Positions 35,768-44,821 are shown, counted from the stretch's first letter. The stretch: 58,373 bases of DNA from Salibaculum sp031581025 (GCF_031581025.1 NZ_JAVLCA010000014.1), one strand, 5' to 3'. Program-made: numbers and translations. Notes: a model not told the origin generated them from the letters alone.

Positions 35768-35795
35768 AGGCGACGCCCGGGTCAGAGCGTCGCCT
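35768..35795 (-). terminator. Hairpin downstream of sdhB
   Basis: A perfect 9-base stem (AGGCGACGC and its complement) with a 10-base loop lies about 115 bases past the sdhB stop on the minus strand, followed by CGTCTTT. A likely end of the sdh transcript, though the T-run is short. Confidence 0.55.
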
Positions 35796-35908
35796 TGCCG
35801 CTGTCCAAACGAGAGTGCGCGGTAGCGCTCCGGTTCGTTGCGCTACCACTGGCCTGGCTACGCCAACGCTGCTTGAGCACAGACCTGTCACGCCGCGGCC
35901 CGCGCATC

Positions 35909-36688
35909 TCAGACCTTGCGTTCGACCATCAGTTTCTTCGTCTCCGCGATGGCCTTGGCCGGGTTCAGACCCTTGGGGCAGGTCTTCGCGCAGTTCATGA
36001 TCGTGTGACAGCGATACAGCTTGAAGGGGTCTTCCAACTGGTCGAGGCGCTCGCCCGTGGCCTCGTCGCGGCTGTCGATGATCCAGCGGTAGGCATGCAG
36101 CAGGGCCGCCGGCCCGAGGTAGCGGTCGCCGTTCCACCAGTAAGACGGGCAGGCGGTCGAACAGCAGGCGCACATCACGCATTCATAGAGCCCATCCAGT
36201 TTCTCGCGGTCCTCGATGGACTGCTTCCACTCCTTGGCGGGCCGGTTCGTCTTGGTCTCCAGCCAGGGCATGATGCTGGCGTGCTGGGCGTAGAAATGGG
36301 TCAGGTCCGGGATCAGGTCCTTGACCACCGGCATGTGGGGCAGCGGGTAGACCTTGATATCACCCTTCACCTCGTCGGCCCCGTAAATGCAGGCCAGCGT
36401 GTTGATCCCGTCGATGTTCATCGCACAGGACCCGCAGATCCCCTCGCGGCAGGACCGGCGGAAGGTCAGGGTCGGGTCGATCTCGTTCTTGATCTTGATG
36501 AGGATGTCCAGAACCATCGGCCCGCAATCCTCCATGTCCACCCAGTAGGTGTCCAGGCGGGGGTTCTGGCCGTCGTCGGGGTTCCAGCGATAGATCTGCA
36601 CCTTGCGCAGGTTCGTGGCGCCCTCGGGCTTGGGCCATGTCTTGCCGGTGGTCATCCGGCTGTTCTTGGGAAGGGTCAGCTGGACCAT
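35909..36688 (-). CDS. sdhB: Succinate dehydrogenase iron-sulfur subunit
   Basis: SdhB passes electrons from the flavoprotein to ubiquinone. The 259-residue protein has the [2Fe-2S] cysteines Cys80, Cys85, Cys88 and Cys100, and a ferredoxin-like set beginning CVMCACCSTACP (170-181), with the third set in CHTIMNCAKTCPKGLNP for the [3Fe-4S] and [4Fe-4S] clusters. It is the last gene of the leftward sdhCDA-x-x-B operon. Confidence 0.97.
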   Translation of the reverse strand: MVQLTLPKNSRMTTGKTWPKPEGATNLRKVQIYRWNPDDGQNPRLDTYWVDMEDCGPMVLDILIKIKNEIDPTLTFRRSCREGICGSCAMNIDGINTLACIYGADEVKGDIKVYPLPHMPVVKDLIPDLTHFYAQHASIMPWLETKTNRPAKEWKQSIEDREKLDGLYECVMCACCSTACPSYWWNGDRYLGPAALLHAYRWIIDSRDEATGERLDQLEDPFKLYRCHTIMNCAKTCPKGLNPAKAIAETKKLMVERKV

Positions 36689-36709
36689 GGCGGTCTGGCT
36701 CCTTTCAGG

Positions 36710-37030
36710 TCAGGCGGTCAGGGCTTCGGTTGCACAGCTTATGGCCTCGGGCCGCGCCAGCACCGTGCTGGTGATGGTGTTGCGCGAGGCGTCATCATCG
36801 GCGGCGACGATCTGTGCCAGTTCGGCATCGGTGGCATTGGCCACGACGCAGTCGGCCAGCGGGCGGGCCACGCGATCGGTCACGACGATGCCACCGGACA
36901 ATTCAGTGCCGACCATGGCCGAGGTCAGCAGGGATGCCGCCTCGTCGGACGGCGAACTCGCGGTCATGCCAGGCATGTCACAGGCCGCCAATCCGGTGGC
37001 GGCGATCAGGGACAGGACGATCTTCTTCAT
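36710..37030 (-). CDS. Small lipoprotein between sdhA and sdhB, unknown function
   Basis: The 106-residue protein starts MKKIVLSLIAATGLAACDMP, a lipoprotein signal with lipobox LAAC (Cys17), so it should be lipid-anchored. The mature part contains two further cysteines (ADCVVAN and ISCATEALTA) that could form a disulfide. I do not recognise a named family. It is inside the succinate dehydrogenase operon, 21 bases before sdhB, with AGGAGTGAGAAG-type sequence as a possible ribosome site. A role in complex II is suggested only by position. Confidence 0.75.
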   Translation of the reverse strand: MKKIVLSLIAATGLAACDMPGMTASSPSDEAASLLTSAMVGTELSGGIVVTDRVARPLADCVVANATDAELAQIVAADDDASRNTITSTVLARPEAISCATEALTA

Positions 37031-37050
37031 CTCTTCTCACTCCTTGGTCT

Positions 37051-37332
37051 TCAGCGCAGGCGTGGCGGTCGGATCGGGGCCGCGCCGGTGCGGGAATAGA
37101 CGCATTGGCGATAGACCTCGACCGGCTCACGCCCGACCAGGTAATCGGCCGTCACCCCGATTTGCGCCCCGGCAAAGGGGCCGTCGTTGCTATTGGCCCC
37201 GATGCTCACCCGGCCTGTCGGCCCCTGCGCGGCGCGCGCCCGTTCCTCGCAGATTTCCGCCGCCCGGTCCGGGCTGATCGGCTGCGGGGCGCAGGCCGCC
37301 AGGGCCAGCATGACGGGCGCGTGGCGCAGCAT
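37051..37332 (-). CDS. Small putative lipoprotein coupled to sdhA
   Basis: The 93-residue product begins MLRHAPVMLALAACAPQPIS, a short lipoprotein signal with lipobox LAAC (Cys14). The mature part carries two cysteines (EICEERA and RQCVYSR) and a basic C-terminus. The start codon overlaps the sdhA stop by one base (TGATG), so the gene is translationally coupled to sdhA. No family recognised. The two adjacent lipoproteins share the general design but not obvious sequence similarity. Confidence 0.72.
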   Translation of the reverse strand: MLRHAPVMLALAACAPQPISPDRAAEICEERARAAQGPTGRVSIGANSNDGPFAGAQIGVTADYLVGREPVEVYRQCVYSRTGAAPIRPPRLR

Positions 37333-39137
37333 CAGAAGGTCCGTTCCTTCGGCGCGATCTTCTTGAGGTTGATGCCGCCCGCCTTCTCTTCGGTCAGGGG
37401 CGACTCGATCACCGGGCGATAGGACAGATCGACCTTCTCGTCGGCGACCCGCGCGATGGTGTGGACGCGCCAGGTCTTGTCGTCGCGCTCGCCATGATCC
37501 TCATGGGCATGGGCGCCTCGGCTTTCGGTGCGCGCCTCGGCGCCGCAGACGGTCGCCAGCGCATTGGGCATCAGGTTGGTCAGCTCCAGCGTTTCCATCA
37601 GGTCACTGTTCCAGACAAGGCTGCGGTCGGTCACCTTGATATCCGCCATCTTCGTGGCCACCGCAGTCATCTTTTCGACGCCGTTCTTGAGCGTGTCGCT
37701 GGCGCGGAAGACGGCGGCGTCCTCCTGCATGGTCTGCTGCATCTCGAGGCGCAGTTCGGCGGTCGGAGTGCCGCCATCGGCGTGACGCAGGCTGTCGAAG
37801 CGGTCGAAGGCCTTGTCGATCTCGGCTTTCCTCGGCGTCGGCACGGCGCTGTCGCGGTCCACCACATCGCCCGCGCGGATCGCCGCGGCACGCCCGAAGA
37901 CCACAAGGTCGATCAACGAGTTCGACCCCAGCCGGTTGGCCCCGTGGACCGAGGCACAGCCCGCTTCGCCCACGGCCATCAGGCCCGGTACCACTGCGTT
38001 GGGGTCCTTGTCGGTGGGGTTGAGCACCTCGCCGAAGTAATTGGTGGGGATGCCCCCCATGTTGTAATGCACCGTCGGCAGCACCGGGATCGGCTCCTTG
38101 GTGACATCCACCCCGGCAAAGATCTTGGCGCTTTCCGAGATGCCCGGCAGGCGCAGGTTCAGCGCCTCGGCGGGCAGGTGGTTCAGGTTCAGGTGGATGT
38201 GGTCGCCCTTGGGCCCGACACCCCGCCCTTCTCGGATCTCCATGGTCATGCAACGGCTGACGTAGTCGCGCGGCGCCAGGTCCTTGTAGTTGGGGGCATA
38301 GCGTTCCATGAAGCGCTCGCCCTCGGAGTTGGTCAGATAGCCGCCCTCACCCCGTGCGCCCTCGGTGATCAGGCAGCCGGCGCCATAGATGCCGGTGGGG
38401 TGGAACTGCACGAATTCCATGTCCTGAAGCGGCAGGCCCGCACGGGCCACCATGCCACCCCCGTCGCCGGTGCAGGTGTGGGCGCTGGTGGCGCTGAAAT
38501 AGGCCCGGCCATAGCCGCCGGTGGCCAGCACGACCATCTTGGCGGCGAAGACATGCATGGTGCCGTCGTCCAGTTTCCAGCACAGCACGCCCTCGCACTG
38601 GCCGTCCTCGGACATCAGCAGATCGATAGCGAAATACTCGATGTAGAATTCGGCCTTCTGCTTGAGCGACTGGCCGTAAAGCGTGTGCAGGATGGCGTGG
38701 CCGGTGCGGTCGGCAGCGGCACAGGTGCGCTGCACCGGGGGACCCTCGCCGAACTCGGTCGTATGGCCGCCAAAGGGGCGCTGGTAGATCGTGCCCTCTT
38801 CGGTGCGGCTGAAGGGCACGCCGTAGTGCTCCAGCTCGTAGACGGCCTTGGGCGCCTCCTTGGCGAGGTATTCCATGGCGTCGGTATCGCCCAGCCAGTC
38901 CGAGCCCTTCACCGTGTCGTACATGTGCCACTGCCAGTGGTCCGGCCCCATGTTCGACAGCGACGCGGCGATGCCGCCCTGTGCGGCCACGGTGTGCGAG
39001 CGGGTCGGGAACACCTTGGAAATGCAGGCGGTGCGCAGCCCCTGTTCGGCCATGCCCAGCGTGGCCCGCAACCCGGCCCCGCCGGCGCCCACCACGACCA
39101 CGTCATATTCATGTGTTTCGTATTCGTATTCAGCCAT
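37332..39137 (-). CDS. sdhA: Succinate dehydrogenase flavoprotein subunit
   Basis: SdhA oxidises succinate to fumarate in the TCA cycle. The 601 residues include the FAD-binding GAGGAG (17-22), the FAD-attachment histidine in SHTVAAQGG (His48), the QFHPTGIYGAGCL substrate region and HGANRLGSNSL. It is in the order sdhC-sdhD-sdhA, followed by two small lipoprotein genes before sdhB. Confidence 0.98.
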   Translation of the reverse strand: MAEYEYETHEYDVVVVGAGGAGLRATLGMAEQGLRTACISKVFPTRSHTVAAQGGIAASLSNMGPDHWQWHMYDTVKGSDWLGDTDAMEYLAKEAPKAVYELEHYGVPFSRTEEGTIYQRPFGGHTTEFGEGPPVQRTCAAADRTGHAILHTLYGQSLKQKAEFYIEYFAIDLLMSEDGQCEGVLCWKLDDGTMHVFAAKMVVLATGGYGRAYFSATSAHTCTGDGGGMVARAGLPLQDMEFVQFHPTGIYGAGCLITEGARGEGGYLTNSEGERFMERYAPNYKDLAPRDYVSRCMTMEIREGRGVGPKGDHIHLNLNHLPAEALNLRLPGISESAKIFAGVDVTKEPIPVLPTVHYNMGGIPTNYFGEVLNPTDKDPNAVVPGLMAVGEAGCASVHGANRLGSNSLIDLVVFGRAAAIRAGDVVDRDSAVPTPRKAEIDKAFDRFDSLRHADGGTPTAELRLEMQQTMQEDAAVFRASDTLKNGVEKMTAVATKMADIKVTDRSLVWNSDLMETLELTNLMPNALATVCGAEARTESRGAHAHEDHGERDDKTWRVHTIARVADEKVDLSYRPVIESPLTEEKAGGINLKKIAPKERTF

Positions 39138-39154
39138 GTCTCAGTCGTCCCGGG

Positions 39155-39526
39155 TCAAAGGGCAATGCGCACGATGGCGAAAACGCCGATCGCAGCCGCC
39201 GCGTAGGAAAGGCAGGTCATGCCGATGATCAGGGCCTTGCCGGCCAGACCATGGACGTAGTCCTCGATCAGAGTCTGCACACCACCCTTTAAGTGATAGA
39301 AGCCCACCAGCAGTGTCAGGATGCCGATGATCGCGGGCGTGGGGCGGCCGTAGTAGGCCAGCGCCTCGTCATAGCCCATGCCCAGCGCCCGCCCGAACGT
39401 GAAGACGAAAAGCGGCACGAGCCCGAGAAGGGCCACCGAAGTGACCATCATGCTCCAGTGGTGCTCTGTGCCCGACTTGGCGGTGCCAAGACCCGCGGCG
39501 CGCTTGCGGTCGGTCATGTAACGCAT
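39155..39526 (-). CDS. sdhD: Succinate dehydrogenase membrane anchor subunit
   Basis: The 123-residue protein has three membrane helices and the conserved HHWSMMVTSVAL start of the first helix, plus GFYHLKGGVQTLIEDYVHG, which holds the quinone/heme-side His and the acidic residue. A second in-frame ATG three codons downstream (39517) is possible. It lies between sdhC and sdhA with short gaps. Confidence 0.93.
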   Translation of the reverse strand: MRYMTDRKRAAGLGTAKSGTEHHWSMMVTSVALLGLVPLFVFTFGRALGMGYDEALAYYGRPTPAIIGILTLLVGFYHLKGGVQTLIEDYVHGLAGKALIIGMTCLSYAAAAIGVFAIVRIAL

Positions 39527-39536
39527 CGGACCCTCC

Positions 39537-39920
39537 TTACAGGATAACTGCGGTGAAAATCGTCAGGAGCACGGCAACGATCACCATGCCCTGCCCGAAC
39601 ATCTCGGACCGCTCGACATCAAGCATGTGGCCGCTGTCCCAGATCAGGTGCCGCAGACCACCCAGCAGGTGATACCAGATCCCGCCGACACTGAGAAACA
39701 TGACAAGGTCGCCGAACCAGCTGGTCAGGACGCCGTTGGCGAGGGCATAGGCCTCGGGGCCGCGGGCCAGCGCGGCCAGCCACCAGACGACGAGCAGTGC
39801 CGAGATCAACAGGGCATTGCCCGTGATGCGCACGAAGATCGAGGTCATCGAGGTCCACTGCGGACGGTAGATCTGCAAGTGAGGCGAAAGCGGGCGGTTC
39901 CCGCGGTTCACGTCGGCCAT
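39537..39920 (-). CDS. sdhC: Succinate dehydrogenase cytochrome b556 subunit
   Basis: The 127-residue protein has the SdhC signature SPHLQIYRPQWTSMTSIFVR, three membrane helices, and the heme b ligand in WYHLLGGLRHLIWD. It is the first gene of the sdh operon. The 216 bases upstream hold two GTGATCAC palindromes at 40081-40110. Confidence 0.95.
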   Translation of the reverse strand: MADVNRGNRPLSPHLQIYRPQWTSMTSIFVRITGNALLISALLVVWWLAALARGPEAYALANGVLTSWFGDLVMFLSVGGIWYHLLGGLRHLIWDSGHMLDVERSEMFGQGMVIVAVLLTIFTAVIL

Positions 39921-40080
39921 GTAAGGCTCCCTTCTGTCATCGGGTCCATTGCGCCCCTCCGCCGGGCGACGGTATACAATGGCATATCAAACTCTTTGTA
40001 GCCATCTTGGCAGAAGAGTCACGCGCTTGCACAGGGGACATTAGGGGTAATCTTGCCGCAGGACAGCATTTTTCCACATT

Positions 40081-40110
40081 TGTGATCACTAGACTTGGGC
40101 GTGTGATCAC
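40081..40110. promoter_or_regulatory. Pair of GTGATCAC operators upstream of sdhC
   Basis: Two copies of the palindromic core GTGATCAC (40082-40089 and 40103-40110) have centres 21 bases apart, two helical turns. They lie about 160-190 bases upstream of the sdhC ATG and just after the end of the mesaconyl-CoA hydratase gene. The same core is paired upstream of sucC and single upstream of the GntR gene. Probably binding sites of that GntR-family regulator. Confidence 0.7.
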
Positions 40111-40136
40111 GCACGCAGGTCCTGTCACCGCCCCCC

Positions 40137-41168
40137 TCACACCGGGACAAGCGCCCAGTAGTCGAGATCCAGCAACACGCCCGGCAGGTATCTGCCGTCC
40201 TCGCCATGGGCGTGGCCCACCTGCCCGTCCTTCGTCGCCACCAGCCGCAGGCGCAGCGCGCCAACGCCCGGCGAAGCGGTCTCGGCCTTGTCCAGAACCT
40301 CGGACCAAGCCTTGATCGTGTCGCCCGCGAAACATGGATTGGCATGCGCGCCGCCGTTCAACCCCACGATCATCTGCGCATTGGCCAGCCCGTTGAAGGA
40401 CAGGGCCCGCGCCATGGAGATCACGTGCCCGCCGTAGATCAGCCGGCCCTCGGGGCGGGTGGTCAGGTCAAAATGCACCTTGGCGGTATTCTGCCACAGC
40501 CGCGTGGCCATCATGTGCTCGGCCTCTTCGACGGTGACGCCGTCCACATGGTCGATCACCTCGCCCACCGCGTAGTCGGCCCAGCGATGCGGCTCCCCGG
40601 CCAGGGTGAAATCGTAACCCGTGAAATCCAGTCCCGCGGGGATCGTCAGATCCTCGACCGCCAGGGCGGTCTTCAACTCGGGCACGATGGTTTCGGGCGC
40701 GGGCGCCTCCGGGTCGCGCTTGCGCACCATGACCCAACGGACGTAGTCCATCACCGCCGCGCCGCGCTGGTTGCTGCCGGTGGTGCGCACCCAGACCACG
40801 CCGGTCTTGCCGTTGGAATTCTGCTTGAGGCCGATAACCTCGGAGGACGCGCGCAGCGTGTCACCCGCATAGACGGGCCGCAGCCAGCGCCCTTCGGCAT
40901 AACCAAGGTTCGCAACAGCGTTGAGCGAAATGTCAGGCACGGTCTTGCCAAATACGACGTGAAAGGCGGCCAGGTCATCCAGCGGGCTTTCGGGCAGCCC
41001 GCAGGCGCGGGCGAACGCATCGGACGAAAACAGCGCCTGCCGCGCCGGATAGAGCGCATGGTACAGCGCCCGTTCCCCGGCCCCGACGGTGCGCGGCACT
41101 GCGTGCTCGATCACTTGGCCCGGGGTATAATCCTCGAAGAAGCGGCCCGGATTGGTCTTGGTCGTCAT
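40137..41168 (-). CDS. Mesaconyl-CoA hydratase (MaoC family), ethylmalonyl-CoA pathway
   Basis: The 343-residue protein has two MaoC-like hotdog domains: the first from FFEDYTPGQVIEHAVPRTV, the second from WADYAVGEVIDHVDGVTVEE with GRLIYGGHVISMARALSFNG. Length and sequence fit the beta-methylmalyl-CoA dehydratase (Mch/Mcd), which hydrates mesaconyl-C1-CoA to beta-methylmalyl-CoA. It overlaps the DUF1737 gene by four bases and ends the leftward mcl2-nnrU-DUF1737-mch unit. Two other enzymes of the pathway, ccr and ecm, are nearby. Confidence 0.88.
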   Translation of the reverse strand: MTTKTNPGRFFEDYTPGQVIEHAVPRTVGAGERALYHALYPARQALFSSDAFARACGLPESPLDDLAAFHVVFGKTVPDISLNAVANLGYAEGRWLRPVYAGDTLRASSEVIGLKQNSNGKTGVVWVRTTGSNQRGAAVMDYVRWVMVRKRDPEAPAPETIVPELKTALAVEDLTIPAGLDFTGYDFTLAGEPHRWADYAVGEVIDHVDGVTVEEAEHMMATRLWQNTAKVHFDLTTRPEGRLIYGGHVISMARALSFNGLANAQMIVGLNGGAHANPCFAGDTIKAWSEVLDKAETASPGVGALRLRLVATKDGQVGHAHGEDGRYLPGVLLDLDYWALVPV

Positions 41169-41368
41169 TGCTGCCCCAGCTTCATGTCGGGGTGATAGTC
41201 CCCCTCGATTTCCTTGGTCACTGCCTGGCCACAGCGCAGCACGCCGTTGGCCTGGTCATAGGTGTATTGCGGATCGCCATGGAGCTCCCATCCCTTGGAC
41301 AGGGCCTCGGACACCTTGTGGCAAAAGGCCGATGTATCATCGGCCGTAAGGAAACGGTAAAGCGTCAT
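41165..41368 (-). CDS. DUF1737 domain protein
   Basis: A 67-residue protein beginning MTLYRFLTADDTSAFCHKVS, with SKGWELHGDPQYTYD, the DUF1737 hallmark. The family is widespread and small, of unknown function. It is translationally coupled to the mesaconyl-CoA hydratase gene (ATGA overlap) and four bases after the NnrU-like gene. Confidence 0.85.
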   Translation of the reverse strand: MTLYRFLTADDTSAFCHKVSEALSKGWELHGDPQYTYDQANGVLRCGQAVTKEIEGDYHPDMKLGQQ

Positions 41369-41372
41369 GGCC

Positions 41373-41918
41373 TCACCGCGAGAAGGGCCAGACGCCCAGC
41401 CAGGCGTGGATGGCGGCGGTCACCGTGAAGGCCACGACCGTGATGACGACCAGCAGAACATTGCGCTTGGGGTCCCCCGGCGCGGGGCGGTCCCAGGCCT
41501 CGGCCCGGTTGATCACCGCGACCTCGGCCCCGGCCCAGAGCAGCATCGACCCGAAGAGCACGATCGACGCCAGGTCGCCGTTGACCAGCAGGTGCGCCAC
41601 GGCCCAGATCTTGACCGCGAGCAGTTGCGGATGACGCAGTCTGCCCCGCAGGCTGCCGGTGGTGGCGGACAGCCCGAACACGAAAAAGGCAATGAGCATC
41701 AACAGGTTGTTGATGTGCACCATGAAACTGGGCGGATACCAGATGTTGACGAACGCCGCGCCCCGATAGCCGATCACCATCAGCACCAGACTGACCACAA
41801 GGACCAGCGCCAACAGGCCCTTGCCCTTGTCGCCCATGCGGGCGCGCGGCTCCGGTGCCAGGCGTTTGAAAAGGTGGGCGCCCACCCAGAGAAGGATGCC
41901 AAGGATAAGTAGTGTCAT
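41373..41918 (-). CDS. NnrU family membrane protein
   Basis: The start at 41918 (MTLLILGILLWVGAHLFKRL) gives 181 residues with about five membrane helices and the family blocks HPQLLAVKIWAVAHLLVNGD and FGSMLLWAGAEVAVINRAE. NnrU was named from denitrification clusters in Rhodobacter, but homologues occur outside them, as here. The fold resembles isoprenylcysteine-methyltransferase-like proteins. The ATG overlaps the mcl2 stop by four bases. Confidence 0.87.
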   Translation of the reverse strand: MTLLILGILLWVGAHLFKRLAPEPRARMGDKGKGLLALVLVVSLVLMVIGYRGAAFVNIWYPPSFMVHINNLLMLIAFFVFGLSATTGSLRGRLRHPQLLAVKIWAVAHLLVNGDLASIVLFGSMLLWAGAEVAVINRAEAWDRPAPGDPKRNVLLVVITVVAFTVTAAIHAWLGVWPFSR

Positions 41919-42763
41919 GCCGATTCCAGTTCCGAGATTGCCTCTGCCTTGGTCAGGGTCGCGCGGGCGGTCTCGACATGCAAGTTCTCGACGATCTTTC
42001 CGTCCACGACGGCAACCGCCTGCCCCTCGGCGATGGCCGCGTCGTAGGCCGCGATCTGGCGGCGGGCGGTTTCGATCTCGGCTTCCGTGGGGGCGAAGAC
42101 GGCATTGGCGATCTCCAGTTGCGCCGGGTGGATCAGGGTCTTGCCGTCCATGCCGAAATCGCGGCCCTGCTCGCATTCGGCGCGCAGGCCCTCGTCATCC
42201 TTGAAGGCATTGTAGACCCCGTCTAGCACCACGACATCATGGGCACGGGCCGCCAGAACGCAGGTCTGCAACGCGGTCCAGAGCGCGGCGCGGTCGGCTG
42301 TGCTGCGGGTGCCCAGGTCCTTGGCCAGGTCATTTGTGCCGATCACGAACCCCGCAAGCGCGGGATGCGCGGCGATGGCGGCGGCATTCAGGATGCCCGA
42401 CGGGGATTCAATCATGGCCCAGACCGGCGTGTTCGGCACCAAGGCTGCGACGGCGTCGATGTCCTGGGGGCTGCTTACCTTGGGCAGCAGCACCGCGTCA
42501 CACTCCATCGCGGCCACCGCGCGGGCATCCTCGCCCCCCCAGTCGGTGTCCAGCGCGTTGATCCGTACCACGCGCAGCCGGGGCCCATAGCCGCCCTTGC
42601 CCAGTTCCTCGGCCAGCGTGGCGCGGGCGGCGGGCTTCTCGTCCGGGGCGACGGCATCCTCAAGATCGAAGAGGATCACATCGGCCGCCAGCTCGCGGGC
42701 CTTGTCCAGCGCACGAGCCTTGGAGCCGGGAATATACAGGGCCGAGCGGTGAGGTCGGGTCAT
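41915..42763 (-). CDS. mcl2: (3S)-malyl-CoA thioesterase, CitE-like (Mcl2)
   Basis: Mcl2 hydrolyses (3S)-malyl-CoA to malate in the ethylmalonyl-CoA pathway; it is a HpcH/HpaI-CitE-type barrel protein. The 282-residue chain has SALYIPGSKARALDKARELA, the metal-site segment VILFDLEDAV, and the long block CEQGRDFGMDGKTLIHPAQL. Resemblance is to the Rhodobacter thioesterase rather than the longer lyase Mcl1. The start at 42763 is used; the upstream extension is not family-like. Confidence 0.88.
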   Translation of the reverse strand: MTRPHRSALYIPGSKARALDKARELAADVILFDLEDAVAPDEKPAARATLAEELGKGGYGPRLRVVRINALDTDWGGEDARAVAAMECDAVLLPKVSSPQDIDAVAALVPNTPVWAMIESPSGILNAAAIAAHPALAGFVIGTNDLAKDLGTRSTADRAALWTALQTCVLAARAHDVVVLDGVYNAFKDDEGLRAECEQGRDFGMDGKTLIHPAQLEIANAVFAPTEAEIETARRQIAAYDAAIAEGQAVAVVDGKIVENLHVETARATLTKAEAISELESA

Positions 42764-42850
42764 GGTCTGGCCTCCAGGTAACAATATTGCGCGGAAAGGG
42801 CCACATTCGTTGCGATCATGCAAGCCGAAAATGCGGCATTGCAGCAAGAC

Positions 42851-43606
42851 CTACCCCGCAAGGCCACCGCTCAGACCGTCCCAGATCAGCTTGATGGAAA
42901 TGCCCAGAAGCGCCCAGGTCACGAAGCGGAAGAACAGCGCCTCGGGCAGAACCCTTACCAGCCGGAACCCCACAAAGACCGCCAAGACCGCTGCCGGGGT
43001 CAGCATCGCGGCGACGCGCAGGTTATCCAGGCCCAACTGGCCCAGGGCAGCATAGGGTACCAGCTTGAGCGCGTTGACATAGGCAAAGGCGATCGTCGTG
43101 GTGCCGGCAAAGGCCAGCTTGGACAGGCGCATCGGCAACACCCAGACCTGCCAGGGCGGGGCGCCGGAATGGCTCACGAAACTGGTGAAGCCGGACACCG
43201 AGGTCCAGAACAGTCCGGACGCCTTGTTCGCGGGGCGGGCGGGGGTATCGCGCCCGCGACCCAGCAAACGGCTGGCGGCGAAACTCGCGCCGATCCCGCC
43301 GATGATCAGCCGCACCATCCATTCGGGCACGATTTCTGCGGTGGCCCAGCCAATCCCGGTTCCGATGGTCAGCCCCACTACGCCGATGGCCAGGACGCGC
43401 CGGTCGAAGGCATGGCGATAGGCCCAGACCCCGAAGACATCGGACACGATGAAGACGGGCAGCATTAGCCCGGCGGCCGTCACCGGATTGATGACCAGCG
43501 ACAGCAGCGGCACCGACAGCATCGCGACCGCGGGCAGGCCACCCTTGCTGAGCCCCACGCTGACCGCGGCCAGCAGCGCCAGCGTCCAGAACAGGGGTCC
43601 TTCCAT
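42851..43606 (-). CDS. TauE/SafE family permease, second copy
   Basis: The 251-residue protein has about eight hydrophobic segments and a degenerate version of the family motif (VSVGLSKGGLPAVAMLSVPLL near the N-terminus, SGFTSFVSHSGAPPWQVWVL in the second half). It is clearly different from the TauE-like protein at 15.5 kb and lacks a TIGR02186 partner. Substrate unknown. It is upstream of mcl2 by 87 bases, same strand, and divergent from mdh. Confidence 0.85.
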   Translation of the reverse strand: MEGPLFWTLALLAAVSVGLSKGGLPAVAMLSVPLLSLVINPVTAAGLMLPVFIVSDVFGVWAYRHAFDRRVLAIGVVGLTIGTGIGWATAEIVPEWMVRLIIGGIGASFAASRLLGRGRDTPARPANKASGLFWTSVSGFTSFVSHSGAPPWQVWVLPMRLSKLAFAGTTTIAFAYVNALKLVPYAALGQLGLDNLRVAAMLTPAAVLAVFVGFRLVRVLPEALFFRFVTWALLGISIKLIWDGLSGGLAG

Positions 43607-43808
43607 CGCGTGTCCATCCTCCGGGCCTTTGCGGGAATCAGCGCCGCCGCCGGGGCGTTTGCCGGCGCGGGGTCGCGCCGCCGCGCGCCCGCTTTAGCGC
43701 AAACAATCGCGCGGCAACAGCACCCTGCCCGGTCAGGCTTGCGCGGCGGTGTGCAAAGGACTACCCAAGCGGTCACAATACACGGAACGGACAGAGGATC
43801 CCTTCACC

Positions 43809-44771
43809 ATGGCCAGACCCAAAATTGCCCTTATCGGCGCCGGTCAGATCGGCGGCACGCTCGCCCATCTCGCGGCGATCAAGGAACTCGGCGACGTTGT
43901 GCTTTTCGACATCGCCGAGGGCACCCCCGAGGGCAAGGCCCTCGACATTGCGGAGTCCGGCCCTGCCGAAGGGTTCGACGCCACGCTCAAGGGCACACAA
44001 GACTATGCCGATATCGCCGGGGCCGATGTCTGCATCGTCACCGCCGGCGTGCCGCGCAAGCCGGGCATGAGCCGTGACGACCTGCTTGGCATCAACCTCA
44101 AGGTCATGAACGCCGTCGGCGAGGGCATCGGCAAGCATGCCCCCGATGCCTTTGTCATCTGCATCACAAACCCACTGGACGCCATGGTCTGGGCGCTGCG
44201 CGAGTTTTCGGGCCTGCCCCGCGAAAAGGTCTGCGGCATGGCAGGGGTGCTGGACAGCGCCCGCTTCCGGCATTTCCTGGCCGAGGAATTCAACGTCTCT
44301 ATGAAGGATGTCAGCGCCTTCGTGCTGGGCGGGCACGGCGACACCATGGTGCCGCTGACGCGCTATTCAACGGTGGCCGGCATTCCCCTGCCCGACCTCG
44401 TAAAGATGGGCTGGACCACGCAGGACCAGCTCGACGCGATCGTGCAGCGCACCCGCGACGGCGGGGCCGAGATCGTCGGCCTGCTCAAGACCGGCTCGGC
44501 CTTCTATGCGCCCGCGACTGCCGCCATCGAGATGGCCGAGGCCTATCTCAAGGACCAGAAGCGGCTGCTGCCCTGCGCGGCCCATGTCGACGGCGCCTAC
44601 GGGCTCAACGGCTTCTACGTGGGCGTACCCACCGTGATCGGCGCGGGCGGCATCGAGCGCGTGGTCGAGATCAATATGAACAAGGACGAGCAGGCCATGT
44701 TCAACCACTCGGTCGACGCGGTCAAAGACCTTGTCAGCGCCTGCAAGGGCATCGACGAGTCCCTGGCCTGA
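43809..44771 (+). CDS. mdh: Malate dehydrogenase (LDH-like type)
   Basis: NAD-dependent oxidation of malate to oxaloacetate. The 320-residue protein starts MARPKIALIGAGQIGG (GxGxxG at 10-15), with ITNPLDAMVW, the catalytic ring GGHGDTMVPL, and ERVVEINMNKDE near the C-terminus. The ATG at 43809 follows AGAGGA. It is a single gene with a strong terminator 23 bases downstream, so it is not transcribed with sucCD here. Confidence 0.97.
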   Translation: MARPKIALIGAGQIGGTLAHLAAIKELGDVVLFDIAEGTPEGKALDIAESGPAEGFDATLKGTQDYADIAGADVCIVTAGVPRKPGMSRDDLLGINLKVMNAVGEGIGKHAPDAFVICITNPLDAMVWALREFSGLPREKVCGMAGVLDSARFRHFLAEEFNVSMKDVSAFVLGGHGDTMVPLTRYSTVAGIPLPDLVKMGWTTQDQLDAIVQRTRDGGAEIVGLLKTGSAFYAPATAAIEMAEAYLKDQKRLLPCAAHVDGAYGLNGFYVGVPTVIGAGGIERVVEINMNKDEQAMFNHSVDAVKDLVSACKGIDESLA

Positions 44772-44793
44772 GACCCGCCGGACAGAGCCTTGA

Positions 44794-44821
44794 AGGGGCG
44801 CCCCTGCGGGTGCCCCTTTTT
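44794..44821 (+). terminator. Rho-independent terminator of mdh
   Basis: A 10-base stem (AGGGGCGCCC pairing with GGGTGCCCCT, one G-U pair) with a CTGC loop is followed by a run of five Ts. A classic intrinsic terminator. Confidence 0.9.
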
